Source of the DNA: an uncultured Nocardioides sp.
Lineage (GTDB): Bacteria; Actinomycetota; Actinomycetes; Propionibacteriales; Nocardioidaceae
Direction of reading: 5' to 3'
Length of the DNA stretch: 64,000 nucleotides
NCBI RefSeq assembly: GCF_947489365.1
Contig: NZ_CANLDB010000006.1
Span: forward strand, 186,001-250,000
This document shows positions 20,850-27,643 of the stretch, piece after piece. The first letter of the stretch is position 1; the number at the start of each line of letters is the position of its first letter. A program made the position numbers and the translations under genes. The notes below the pieces were generated by a model. It was not told the origin of the DNA and searched no databases. It saw only the letters and a program-made list of their open reading frames with translations.

Positions 20850-21943
20850 GCCGCCCGTCCCCGCGCCGGGACCAGGCCGACCTCGGGGAGGGCGAGCAGG
20901 GCGCGGGCCGTCCGGGCGAGGGGGCCGCGGTGCGAGCGCACCGGCCCCAGGCCGAGGTCGACGGCCTCGGACAGGCCCCGCTGGTCCGGCAGGCGCGCCG
21001 CCACCGGGACGCCGGTCACCCGCGCGACCTCCGCGGGGTCGAGCCCGGAGCCGCGGACGACGAGGCGCAGCGCCTCGGTCTCCCCGAGCCGGCGGCAGGT
21101 GCGCTGCGTGGAGGCGACGGCGGCCACGTCGGGCACGACGACGACGAGCACGAGGTCGCAGCGGCCGGCGAGGTCCGCGACCAGGTCGTCCCCGGCGCGC
21201 GGCAGGTCGAGGACGACGAGGTCGTGGCCCCGTCGTCCGGCGGCCACGGCCTCCCGGCAGGCGTCCCCGAACGCCTCCCCCACTGCGTGCGGCGAGGCCG
21301 CCGGCCGGGCGGGCCCGTCGAGGGCCTCGTGCGGCCAGGTGAGGACGCCGAGCCCGCCGCGGGAGGGCACCGCCTCGCGCAGCGACGACGCACCGAGGCG
21401 TCCCCCGCCGCGGACCAGGGCGTCCCAGCGGACGCCGGGCTCCTGCTCCAGGCCGAGGACGCGGTCGGCGCCGGGTCCCTGGGGGTCGCAGTCCACCACC
21501 AGCGCCGCGCCGCACGACGCCGCGACCTGCCCCAGCGCGCAGGCCAGGGTCGTCGCGCCCGCGCCGCCGCTCCCGCCGACGACGCCGAGCACGGCGCCGG
21601 GCGCCCGACCGAGGTCGTCGAGGTCGAGCAGCAGCGCCACGAGGTGGCTCTCGGCGCGGGGCAGCTCGCAGACCTCCTCGGCACCGAGGGCGAGGGCCGC
21701 ACGGAAGGTGTCCGCGTCCGCCTGCCAGCCGACGACGCGGACGCCGTCCCTCCGCTCGGGCGCGCAGCGCACCGCGCGGGCGGCGACGTCGTCCCCGACC
21801 AGCACGCAGGGGGCCGTCGCCCAGGCCCGGAGCACGCCGGCCGGGTCGGCCGCCACGTCGGGAGTGGTCCCGGCGGCGGCGGCGAGGCGCAGCAGCTCCT
21901 CGAGCAGGGTCTCGTCGGCGGTGACGAGCAGTGGTCGTCTCAT
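20846..21943 (-). CDS. ssd: Septum-site-determining/CpaE-like protein
   Basis: The 365-residue protein has an N-terminal receiver-like domain without phosphorylation site and a MinD/ParA-type ATPase domain with a deviant Walker [11 protein letters not shown] (123-132), lacking the signature lysines. [12 protein letters not shown] (149-160) follows. The family includes mycobacterial Ssd (Rv3660c), linked to septum placement, and CpaE, which localises Tad pili. As first gene of the operon it may place the pilus machinery at a cell pole. ATG 21943 has a weak ribosome site; a longer start near 22030 is possible. Confidence 0.87.
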   Translation of the reverse strand: MRRPLLVTADETLLEELLRLAAAAGTTPDVAADPAGVLRAWATAPCVLVGDDVAARAVRCAPERRDGVRVVGWQADADTFRAALALGAEEVCELPRAESHLVALLLDLDDLGRAPGAVLGVVGGSGGAGATTLACALGQVAASCGAALVVDCDPQGPGADRVLGLEQEPGVRWDALVRGGGRLGASSLREAVPSRGGLGVLTWPHEALDGPARPAASPHAVGEAFGDACREAVAAGRRGHDLVVLDLPRAGDDLVADLAGRCDLVLVVVVPDVAAVASTQRTCRRLGETEALRLVVRGSGLDPAEVARVTGVPVAARLPDQRGLSEAVDLGLGPVRSHRGPLARTARALLALPEVGLVPARGRAA

Positions 21944-22062
21944 GCGGAGCAGGCTGCCCCGGCCCGCCCCAGGTCCGCCGCGGACGTCGCCCGCCCTGTG
22001 GAGCACCCGTCGTGCGCCGCGCCTGTGCACGCAAGTCGGCGGTCGCCGGGGAGGGTGCGGCC

Positions 22063-22068
22063 TAGACT
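22063..22068 (+). promoter_or_regulatory. -10 box of a probable leaderless promoter for the HAD gene
   Basis: TAGACT is followed by six bases and then ATG 22075. With a start site about 7 bases past the -10, transcription would begin at the initiation codon. There is no ribosome-binding site in between. Confidence 0.5.
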
Positions 22069-22074
22069 GCGCGC

Positions 22075-22875
22075 ATGCCGGCCCCGGCGATCCGCACCGC
22101 GGCGTTCTTCGACCTCGACAAGACCATCATCGCGAAGTCGAGCACGTTGGCCTTCAGCAAGCCCTTCCAGGCCGGGGGCCTCATCTCGCGCGGGGCGATG
22201 CTGCGGTCGGCGTACGCCCAGTTCGTCTACCTCGTCGGTGGCGCCGACCACGACCAGATGGAGAAGCTGCGCTCGTTCCTGTCCGACCTGTGCGCGGGGT
22301 GGGACGTCGCGACGGTGCGCGAGATCGTGGCCGACACGATCCACAACGTCGTCGACCCGCTCGTGTACGACGAGGCGGTCTCGCTGATCGAGGAGCACCA
22401 CCTCGCCGGGCGCGACGTGGTCGTCGTGTCGGCGTCGGGCAGCGAGGTCGTCGAGCCGATCGGCGCGATGCTGGGCGCGGACCACGTGGTCGCGACGCGG
22501 CTGGAGATCGTCGACGGCAAGTACACCGGCGAGATCGCGTACTACGCGTACGGCGAGGAGAAGGCGGCCGCGCTGCGGGCGCTCGCCGAGGAGCGGGGCT
22601 ACGACCTGGACCGGTCGTTCGGCTACAGCGACTCGGTGACGGACCTGCCGATGCTGGAGGCCGTGGGCCACCCGCACGCCGTGAACCCGGACCGCGACCT
22701 GCGGCGGGCGGCGACCGAGCGCGGCTGGCCGGTGCTGGTGTTCACCAAGCCGGTGGCGCTGCGGCGGCGACTGCCCCTGCCGCGGACAGTCCCCAGCATC
22801 GCGGCGCTGGGCATCGGCGGGATCACAGCCGTCGGCGGGCTCGCCTGGGCCGCACGCCGCCGCCGTACGAGCTAG
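22075..22875 (+). CDS. HAD-IB family phosphatase (SerB-like) with C-terminal membrane anchor
   Basis: The 266-residue protein carries all HAD motifs: FFDLDKTII (nucleophile and acid Asp, residues about 11-19), VVSASGSEVV (motif II), a lysine in GEEKAAALRAL (motif III) and FGYSDSVTDLPML (motif IV). The last 30 residues hold a hydrophobic helix (SIAALGIGGITAVGGLAWAA) followed by RRRR, so it may be tethered to the membrane. Relatives dephosphorylate phosphoserine or lysophosphatidic acid-like compounds; the substrate here is unknown. It is divergent from ssd, as Rv3661 is from Rv3660c. ATG 22075 fits a leaderless mRNA. Confidence 0.9.
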   Translation: MPAPAIRTAAFFDLDKTIIAKSSTLAFSKPFQAGGLISRGAMLRSAYAQFVYLVGGADHDQMEKLRSFLSDLCAGWDVATVREIVADTIHNVVDPLVYDEAVSLIEEHHLAGRDVVVVSASGSEVVEPIGAMLGADHVVATRLEIVDGKYTGEIAYYAYGEEKAAALRALAEERGYDLDRSFGYSDSVTDLPMLEAVGHPHAVNPDRDLRRAATERGWPVLVFTKPVALRRRLPLPRTVPSIAALGIGGITAVGGLAWAARRRRTS

Positions 22876-22876
22876 G

Positions 22877-22912
22877 CGCCGGACCGCGGGACGGCCCGGG
22901 CCCGGACCGGCG
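22877..22912. terminator. Possible bidirectional terminator
   Basis: CGCCGGACCG and CGGACCGGCG pair over ten positions with a single A-A mismatch, with further GGG/CCC pairing inside. The hairpin lies between the convergent HAD and osmC genes. There is no T-run. Confidence 0.4.
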
Positions 22913-22958
22913 AGGCTCGTGGCCGGCCGCCGGCCCGGGCGTCAGTGGGACGCGTCGC

Positions 22959-23399
22959 TCAGCACTCGAGCGCGGCGTCGAGGGTGATCTCGACCCCGGT
23001 CAGCGCCTTGCTGATGGGGCACTGCTCCTTGGCCTTGTCGGCGGCGGCCTTGAAGCCGTCGTCGTCGAGGCCCTCGACCTCACCGCGGACGGTGAGAGTG
23101 ATGCCGGTGAGCTTGAAGCCGCCCGCGGGGTCCTCGCCCAGGGAGACGTCGGCCTTGACGTCGAGGGCCTGCGGGGTGCCGCCCGCCTCGGCGATGAACG
23201 CCGAGAGCTGCATGGCGTAGCAGGAGGAGTGGGCCGCGGCGACGAGCTCCTCGGGGCTGGTGGCGCCACCGGCCTCGTCGGCCGCGCGCTTCGGGAACGA
23301 GACGTCGTAGGTGCCGACCTTCGAGCTCGAGAGCTCGACCTGGCCGGAGCCGTCCTGCAGGCCGCCGTTCCAGGCGGTGCGAGCGGTGCGTGTGGGCAT
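22959..23399 (-). CDS. OsmC/Ohr family peroxiredoxin
   Basis: The 146-residue thiol peroxidase reduces organic hydroperoxides. The two catalytic cysteines are Cys60 (AAHSSCYAM) and Cys127 (EQCPISKAL), with the supporting Glu51 in SPEELVAA. The KVGTYDVSFPKRA N-terminus is of the OsmC subgroup. It is divergently arranged with a MarR regulator of OhrR type, so it should be induced by organic peroxides. ATG 23399 is preceded by GGAGGAGG. The operator between the two genes overlaps the promoter region of both. Confidence 0.95.
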   Translation of the reverse strand: MPTRTARTAWNGGLQDGSGQVELSSSKVGTYDVSFPKRAADEAGGATSPEELVAAAHSSCYAMQLSAFIAEAGGTPQALDVKADVSLGEDPAGGFKLTGITLTVRGEVEGLDDDGFKAAADKAKEQCPISKALTGVEITLDAALEC

Positions 23400-23419
23400 G
23401 TGGTGCCTCCTCCGTCGGA

Positions 23420-23437
23420 ATGTTTCGTACACAACAT
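23420..23437. promoter_or_regulatory. Probable OhrR-type operator between osmC and marR
   Basis: ATGTT-N2-GTAC-N2-AACAT is an 18-bp inverted repeat lying centrally in the 65-base gap between the divergent osmC and marR starts. It is the only AT-rich symmetrical element there. MarR/OhrR dimers bind inverted repeats of this size, so this is the expected site for repression of osmC and autoregulation. Confidence 0.7.
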
Positions 23438-23464
23438 AACGTACCAGCGCCTAGGATGGAAGGC

Positions 23465-23965
23465 GTGACCAACCAGTCCAGCGGGCCTCCGGACGGCGCC
23501 GAGACGCCCACCGGCGTGTCCGCGGACGCCCTGGACGCCCTGGTCTGCTTCGACCTGTACGCCGCGTCGCGCCTGGTCACGGCGGCGTACCGGCCGGTGC
23601 TGGCGGACCTGGGGCTGACCTACCCGCAGTACCTCGTGCTGATGGTGCTCTGGACCCGCGGCGAGTGCTCCATCAAGGAGCTGGCGACCACGCTGCGGCT
23701 CGACCACGCGACCCTGTCGCCGCTGCTGCGGCGCATGGAGTCGGCCGGCCTGATCGCGCGCGAGCGCAGCGTCGCCGACGAGCGCTCCGTCCTCGTCCGC
23801 ACCACCGATCGCGGCGCCGCCCTGCACACGGTCCGGGACGACGTCTACTGCCGCATCAACGAGGCGATCGGTCTGCCGCCCGAGCAGGTGGCGCAGCTGC
23901 AGGGCCTGCTGCGGACGGTCACCGCCAACCTCGTCACGGACGGCTCCGACGTCACCCTGGGGTGA
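23465..23965 (+). CDS. MarR family regulator, OhrR-like peroxide sensor
   Basis: The 166-residue regulator has a conserved N-terminal cysteine in LDALVCFDLYAASR (Cys28), the peroxide-sensing residue of OhrR, followed by LGLTYPQYLVLMVLW and a winged helix (SIKELATTLRLDHATLSPLL, ERSVADERSVLVRTT). The GLTYPQY tyrosines usually hydrogen-bond the sensing cysteine. It would repress the divergent osmC until oxidised. GTG 23465 lies 7 bases after a TAGGAT -10 box at 23452-23457, pointing to a leaderless or nearly leaderless mRNA. The stop codon sits in the loop of a hairpin. Confidence 0.93.
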   Translation: MTNQSSGPPDGAETPTGVSADALDALVCFDLYAASRLVTAAYRPVLADLGLTYPQYLVLMVLWTRGECSIKELATTLRLDHATLSPLLRRMESAGLIARERSVADERSVLVRTTDRGAALHTVRDDVYCRINEAIGLPPEQVAQLQGLLRTVTANLVTDGSDVTLG

Positions 23966-23977
23966 ACCCAGGGTGAC
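23951..23977. terminator. Hairpin spanning the marR stop codon
   Basis: GTCACCCTGGG and CCCAGGGTGAC form a perfect 11-bp stem with the five-base loop GTGAA, and the TGA stop of marR lies in the loop. No T-run follows. It could end the marR transcript and insulate the RNA gene downstream. Confidence 0.6.
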
Positions 23978-23995
23978 TCGCTGGACCACCCCCGG

Positions 23996-24011
23996 TGTGA
24001 CCCAGGTCACT
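23996..24011 (+). promoter_or_regulatory. Crp/GlxR-like site upstream of the RNA gene
   Basis: TGTGA-N6-TCACT matches 9 of 10 conserved positions of TGTGA-N6-TCACA. Its centre is about 68 bases before the predicted RNA start, within the range where Crp proteins activate transcription. It is the best Crp-like match I see in the window, and a crp gene lies at 52073. Binding is inferred. Confidence 0.5.
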
Positions 24012-24036
24012 CACAGCCCCCAGGCGAAGTCAAGCC

Positions 24037-24065
24037 TTGTGCCGGCCGTCGGGTGGGAGTAGACC
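24037..24065 (+). promoter_or_regulatory. Predicted promoter of the RNA gene
   Basis: TTGTGC and TAGACC are separated by 17 bases. The -35 box matches TTGACa at the key TTG and C positions, and the -10 is TAGACT with the last base changed. The predicted start is near 24072. No open reading frame with a plausible start follows. Confidence 0.55.
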
Positions 24066-24071
24066 TGACCT

Positions 24072-24246
24072 CAGAACTCCACAAGCAGCACGTGACCGGG
24101 GGTACCCACGCGGCGTCCACCCATCGCACCTGGGAGCACGCTCCCGCGGCTCGTCCGCGGGGCGGCACAACGAGAGCACGCTTGGTAGCCCCGACGGTCA
24201 CGTGTCAGCAGCGGCCCCCGACCCACGCGGACGGGGGCCGCTTGCT
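24072..24246 (+). ncRNA. Structured small RNA candidate, 6S-like/Ms1-type by position
   Basis: This 175-base region has no plausible gene but a strong fold. CACGTGACCG (24089-24098), GGGG (24099-24102) and TACC (24103-24106) pair with CGGTCACGTG (24195-24204), CCCC (24189-24192) and GGTA (24184-24187): an 18-bp closing helix with only small bulges. Inside are GGGAG-CACG-CTCCC and CCGCGG-CTCGT-CCGCGG hairpins. A promoter precedes it and a strong GC hairpin ends it. From memory, the RNA polymerase-binding RNA Ms1/MTS2823 of mycobacteria lies between Rv3661 and Rv3662c, and a 6S-like RNA of Streptomyces lies beside the Rv3662c-type gene. Here the RNA lies in that same interval (with osmC-marR inserted), so orthology is likely by synteny, not shown by sequence. 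Confidence 0.65.
24210..24242 (+). terminator. Terminator of the RNA gene
   Basis: AGCGGCCCCCG and CGGGGGCCGCT form a perfect 11-bp GC-rich stem with an 11-base loop, followed by TGCTGT. Actinobacterial terminators often lack a long T-run. Confidence 0.75.
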
Positions 24247-24332
24247 GTCCGAGGCGCGAGGCCCGCGACGGAGGAGCGGGACTCGCGACCCGAGGAGGTC
24301 GAGCGAGCGACACGACCGAGGGACGAGGTCAC

Positions 24333-24576
24333 GCCGGCGGGTCGAGACCTCGGCGAGACGAGCTGCGGCCGCCACCACAGTCAGCAGGAGTCGCGGGAGG
24401 CTCGACCCCCGGTGGTCGAGCAGCGACTGAGCGCCGGCGGAGGAGCGTCCGTCGAGCCCCCGCGAGCCGTACGACGACCGGTGCGGCGACCTCGTGGCTC
24501 GGTCGCTGCGCGACGCTCGCACCTCGATCTCCGGAGATGTCGCTCCGCGACGCTCGCACCTCGATCTCCGGAGATG
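24333..24576. repeat. Mixed family A and family B repeat fragments
   Basis: After the RNA terminator there is no gene up to the stop of the Fic-like gene at 24577. The stretch holds a family A element (24333-24430: GGTCGAGACC, then GCTCGACC and GGTGGTCGAGCAGC) and two right halves of family B units (about 24489-24540 and 24541-24576), each ending in CTCGCACCTCGATCTCCGG. The double right end looks like a partial duplication. Confidence 0.7.
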
Positions 24577-25329
24577 TCACCGCGCGACGAGCGGGCTGGC
24601 CTCGACGCCGGCGGAGTAGGCCTCGGCGGCGTACAGCAGCCAGGCGTGGACGCCGGGCTGGCCGCCGTCGCGGTAGCCACGGAGGTTCGACTCGTACTGC
24701 GGGCGCAGGGCGAGGTGGCCCGCCTCGGGGACCGACAGCGAGGTGGCGTCCACGCGCCGGGAGGCGAGCACGAGGCGCTCGGCAGCCCGCGCGACGACCC
24801 CGTTGTGGGAGGCGAACGGCGCGCCCGTCGCCACCTCGGCGTGGACGACCGCCGCGAGCAGCATCGCCGGCGCCTGCGACGGGGTGGACAGCAGCGACGA
24901 CAGCCCCCGCAGCCGCTCGGAGGCCTCCGCACCGCGCGGCCGTCCGAGCTCGTCGGCCTCCAGCGTCCCCGCCCCGGCCAGCGCGTGGAGCCGCGCGAAC
25001 GCCTGCAGCGGGGTCCGCTCCAGCACCGGGCCGAGCCCGAGCAACTCGCCGGAGACCCGCAGGGCGGCGACCGCGACGTCGTCCCCGCGGCCCTCGCGCA
25101 TCTCCTCGACCGAGGCGGTCGAGCCCTCGAGGACGGCGGAGGCACAGGCGCCCCGCAGGAGCGACTCGGACGTCGTCGACGGCGGCGTACGACGCAGGCC
25201 GCGGTCGCGCAGGATGGCGTCGAGCCCGTCGCGGGCGGCCGCGAACGCGGAGGCCACCCCCTCCAGCGAGGCCAACCGGTCGAGGGGGCCCTCCAGGGGC
25301 GGGCGCGGCGAGGCGGACGGGTCGGGCAC
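24577..25329 (-). CDS. Fic-fold protein with a degenerate active site (Rv3662c type)
   Basis: The 250-residue helical protein aligns by eye with Fic/DOC proteins. Ser64-xxx-Glu68-Gly69 (SAVLEGSTASVEE) is the (S/T)xxxE(G/N) inhibitory-helix motif. The active-site loop HPFxxGNGRxxR is present but altered at 170-181: A-P-F-A-S-H-N-G-V-V-A-R, so the catalytic histidine is Ala170 and the phosphate-binding Arg is Val178, while Asn-Gly and the last Arg remain. AMP transfer is therefore unlikely; a binding or regulatory role is possible. By position and style it corresponds to mycobacterial Rv3662c. GTG 25329 follows a -10 box by six bases (leaderless). Confidence 0.75.
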   Translation of the reverse strand: MPDPSASPRPPLEGPLDRLASLEGVASAFAAARDGLDAILRDRGLRRTPPSTTSESLLRGACASAVLEGSTASVEEMREGRGDDVAVAALRVSGELLGLGPVLERTPLQAFARLHALAGAGTLEADELGRPRGAEASERLRGLSSLLSTPSQAPAMLLAAVVHAEVATGAPFASHNGVVARAAERLVLASRRVDATSLSVPEAGHLALRPQYESNLRGYRDGGQPGVHAWLLYAAEAYSAGVEASPLVAR

Positions 25330-25335
25330 GGCACC

Positions 25336-25376
25336 ACGCTAGAGGGACGGGGGCCGGGGCCGGCGCGGAGTAGCGT
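25336..25376. promoter_or_regulatory. Divergent leaderless promoters with identical -10 boxes
   Basis: TAGCGT at 25371-25376 (plus) is six bases from GTG 25383, and TAGCGT on the minus strand (25341-25336) is six bases from GTG 25329. Both genes should be transcribed from their start codons. The two -10 boxes are 29 bases apart, so the -35 regions overlap and the promoters may compete. Confidence 0.6.
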
Positions 25377-25382
25377 GCGCGG

Positions 25383-26516
25383 GTGCGCACCCGGATCCGC
25401 CACGGACTCCCCCGCCGGGTCACGGACCTCGGCAGCGAGGCCGACCGGGCGACGTTCCGCACGCTCCACACGGCCTCGCTGGCCTCCCCGGCCCTGCGCG
25501 AGGGGCTGACCGTCGCCAGCGCGGAGCGCAGCCTCAAGCACCTCCGGGCGCTGCTCGGCGCCCCCGCCGTGGCGCTGACCGACACCTCCGCCGCGCTGGC
25601 CTGGGACGGCGAGGGCGAGCACCACGCCGAGGCCTGCGGGGCGCTCGCCGAGCCCGTCGTCCGCCACGGCAGCACCCGCGCGGGCGACGCCTCCGTCCTG
25701 ACGTGCGACGTCCTCGCGTGCCCGGTCGACGAGGTCGTCGTCGCGCCCCTCGTCATCGACGAGCGCGTGGTCGGGACGCTGCAGGCGTTCAGCACCCGCA
25801 CCACCGCCGGGCTCGCCCGGGCCACCGACGAGGTCGCCCGCTGGGTCTCCGGGCAGCTCGAGCTCGCCGAGCTCGACGCCAGCCGGCGGCGGCTGATGGA
25901 GGCCGAGGTCCGCGCCCTGCGCGCGCAGATCAGCCCCCACTTCATCTACAACTCGCTCGGCGCCATCGCCAGCTTCGTCCGCACCGACCCCGACCGGGCG
26001 CGCGAGCTGCTGCTGGAGTTCGCGGACTTCACCCGCTACTCCTTCCGCCGCCACGGCGACTTCACGACGCTCGCCGAGGAGCTCCGCTCCGTGGAGCGCT
26101 ACCTGTTGCTCGAGCAGGCGAGGTTCGGCGAGCGGCTCCAGGTCACCCTCAACGTCGCCCCCGAGGTGCTGGCCGTCGCCGTGCCGTTCCTGTGCATCCA
26201 GCCGCTCGTGGAGAACGCCGTACGCCACGGGCTGGAGGCCGCCGAGGGGGTGGGCCACATCCGGATCGTGGCCCACGACCGCGGCACCGAGTGCCTCATC
26301 GAGGTCGAGGACGACGGGGTCGGCGAGGACCCCGAGCGGGTACGACGCGCCCTCGCCGGGGACGCCGACCTCGACTCCGTCGGCCTCGGCAACGTCGACG
26401 CGCGGCTGCGGACGACGTTCGGCGACGACTTCGGCCTCGTCGTCGAGACCGCCCCCGGCGCGGGCACCCGGGTGCTCGTGCGGGTGCCGAAGTTCGCCCC
26501 CGGGGTGGTCGCGTGA
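25383..26516 (+). CDS. LytS-type sensor histidine kinase, soluble
   Basis: The 377-residue kinase has no membrane segment. Residues about 45-155 form a GAF-like sensor domain (VVVAPLVIDERVVGTLQAFS). The His_kinase domain carries the phosphorylated His186 in QISPHFIYNSL, and the HATPase domain has an N-box (IQPLVENAVRHGLE) and EDDGVGED. This is the LytS/YehU/YpdA type. It overlaps the LytTR regulator gene by 4 bases and belongs to an operon with a symporter, so it probably senses the solute taken up or its metabolite inside the cell. Confidence 0.92.
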   Translation: MRTRIRHGLPRRVTDLGSEADRATFRTLHTASLASPALREGLTVASAERSLKHLRALLGAPAVALTDTSAALAWDGEGEHHAEACGALAEPVVRHGSTRAGDASVLTCDVLACPVDEVVVAPLVIDERVVGTLQAFSTRTTAGLARATDEVARWVSGQLELAELDASRRRLMEAEVRALRAQISPHFIYNSLGAIASFVRTDPDRARELLLEFADFTRYSFRRHGDFTTLAEELRSVERYLLLEQARFGERLQVTLNVAPEVLAVAVPFLCIQPLVENAVRHGLEAAEGVGHIRIVAHDRGTECLIEVEDDGVGEDPERVRRALAGDADLDSVGLGNVDARLRTTFGDDFGLVVETAPGAGTRVLVRVPKFAPGVVA

Positions 26517-27268
26517 GCGGCGGCCTGCGGGTCCTCGTCGTCGACGACGAGCAGCCCTCGCGCGACGAGCTGGCGTACCTCCTCGGGCGCGACGAGCGGG
26601 TGGCCGCCGTCGACACCGTCGGCTCCGCCGCGGAGGCCCTGCGCCGGCTGCACGCCGACCCCCCCGACTGCCTGGTCCTCGACGTCCAGATGCCCGGCAC
26701 GACCGGCCTCGACCTCGCCGCGGAGGTCGCCCGCCTGCCCAGCCCGCCGCCGGTGGTGTTCGTGACCGCCCACGACCAGCACGCCGTCGCCGCCTTCGAG
26801 CTGAGCGCCGTCGACTACGTCCTCAAGCCCGTGCGCGCCGAGCGTCTCGCCGAGGCCGTACGACGGGTGGTCCGGCTGGGCGAGGGCGGCGCGGCCGGCC
26901 CCGGTGCGACGCCGGGGGCGACGACGGTGCCCGTCGAGCGGGGCGGTGCCACCCGGTTCCTCGACCTCGCCGAGGTCACCCACGTCGAGGCGCACGGCGA
27001 CTACGTCCGCCTCCACACCGGCGACGACGCCTACCTGCTGCGCGCGGCCCTGTCGTCGCTGGAGGAGGAGTGGGCCGCCGCGGGGTTCGTCCGGGTGCAC
27101 CGCTCGCTGCTGGTCTCGCTGTCCCACGTCACCGCGCTGCGCTCGACGGGCGGCCGGACGAGCGTCGTCGTCAGCCCCGCGGGGTCGGAGGCGGAGACCG
27201 AGCTCGCCGTGGCCCGCCGCCACGCCCGCGAGCTCCGCGAGCTGCTGGTCGGGCGGGCCACGCCGTGA
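26513..27268 (+). CDS. LytTR family response regulator
   Basis: The 251-residue regulator has a receiver domain (phospho-acceptor Asp57 in VLDVQMPG, VTAHDQHAVAAFE, DYVLKPV) and a C-terminal LytTR DNA-binding domain (about 140-245; THVEAHGDYVRLHT, FVRVHRSLLVSLSHV). It is paired with the LytS-type kinase upstream; both gene borders are 4-base overlaps. Such regulators bind paired direct repeats upstream of a transporter gene; here the target may be the operon itself or the distant actP operon. Confidence 0.94.
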   Translation: MSGGLRVLVVDDEQPSRDELAYLLGRDERVAAVDTVGSAAEALRRLHADPPDCLVLDVQMPGTTGLDLAAEVARLPSPPPVVFVTAHDQHAVAAFELSAVDYVLKPVRAERLAEAVRRVVRLGEGGAAGPGATPGATTVPVERGGATRFLDLAEVTHVEAHGDYVRLHTGDDAYLLRAALSSLEEEWAAAGFVRVHRSLLVSLSHVTALRSTGGRTSVVVSPAGSEAETELAVARRHARELRELLVGRATP

Positions 27269-27636
27269 GCGAGCCCCGCCCGACCCGGGTGCGGGTCACC
27301 GGGCCGCCGCGGCACGTCCGGCCCGGAGCCGCACGACCCGCGCTCGACGACTCCTCCACCCTCGGCGGCGTCTACCTCGGCTCGCTGCTGCGGGAGCAGG
27401 GCCGCCTCGCCGTCCGCGTGCTGGGTCTTCTCGTGCTCCTGGTCGGCTCCCTGCCGCTGGTGTTCCACCTCGCCCCCGGCCTCGCCCGCCTCGAGCTGCT
27501 CGGTCTCGGGCTGGCGTGGCTGCTGCTGGGCGTCCTGGTGTACCCGCTGCTCGTGGTCATGGGCTGGCGCTTCGTCGTCCGCGCCGAGCGCAACGAGCGC
27601 GACTTCGCCGACCTCATGGACGAGCGGCGCCGGTGA
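27265..27636 (+). CDS. Small DUF485-like membrane protein
   Basis: The 123-residue protein has two hydrophobic helices (about 50-72 and 78-102) and a charged C-terminus (VVRAERNERDFADLMDERRR). It stands exactly where DUF485 proteins stand before acetate symporters and resembles them in size and layout, though sequence identity to the clear DUF485 protein at 39312 is low. It probably helps the symporter gene product downstream. GTG 27265 is fixed by the 4-base overlap with the regulator. Confidence 0.75.
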   Translation: MSEPRPTRVRVTGPPRHVRPGAARPALDDSSTLGGVYLGSLLREQGRLAVRVLGLLVLLVGSLPLVFHLAPGLARLELLGLGLAWLLLGVLVYPLLVVMGWRFVVRAERNERDFADLMDERRR

Positions 27637-27643
27637 GGCGTCC

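Noticed and set aside
21944..22074. 6C small RNA between ssd and the HAD gene
   Set aside because: Mycobacteria have such an RNA here, but I see no paired hairpins with runs of six or more C in this gap.
22959..24576. tRNA or tmRNA gene
   Set aside because: No T-loop GGTTCGAAT-like sequence or CCA end and no tmRNA tag reading frame were seen.
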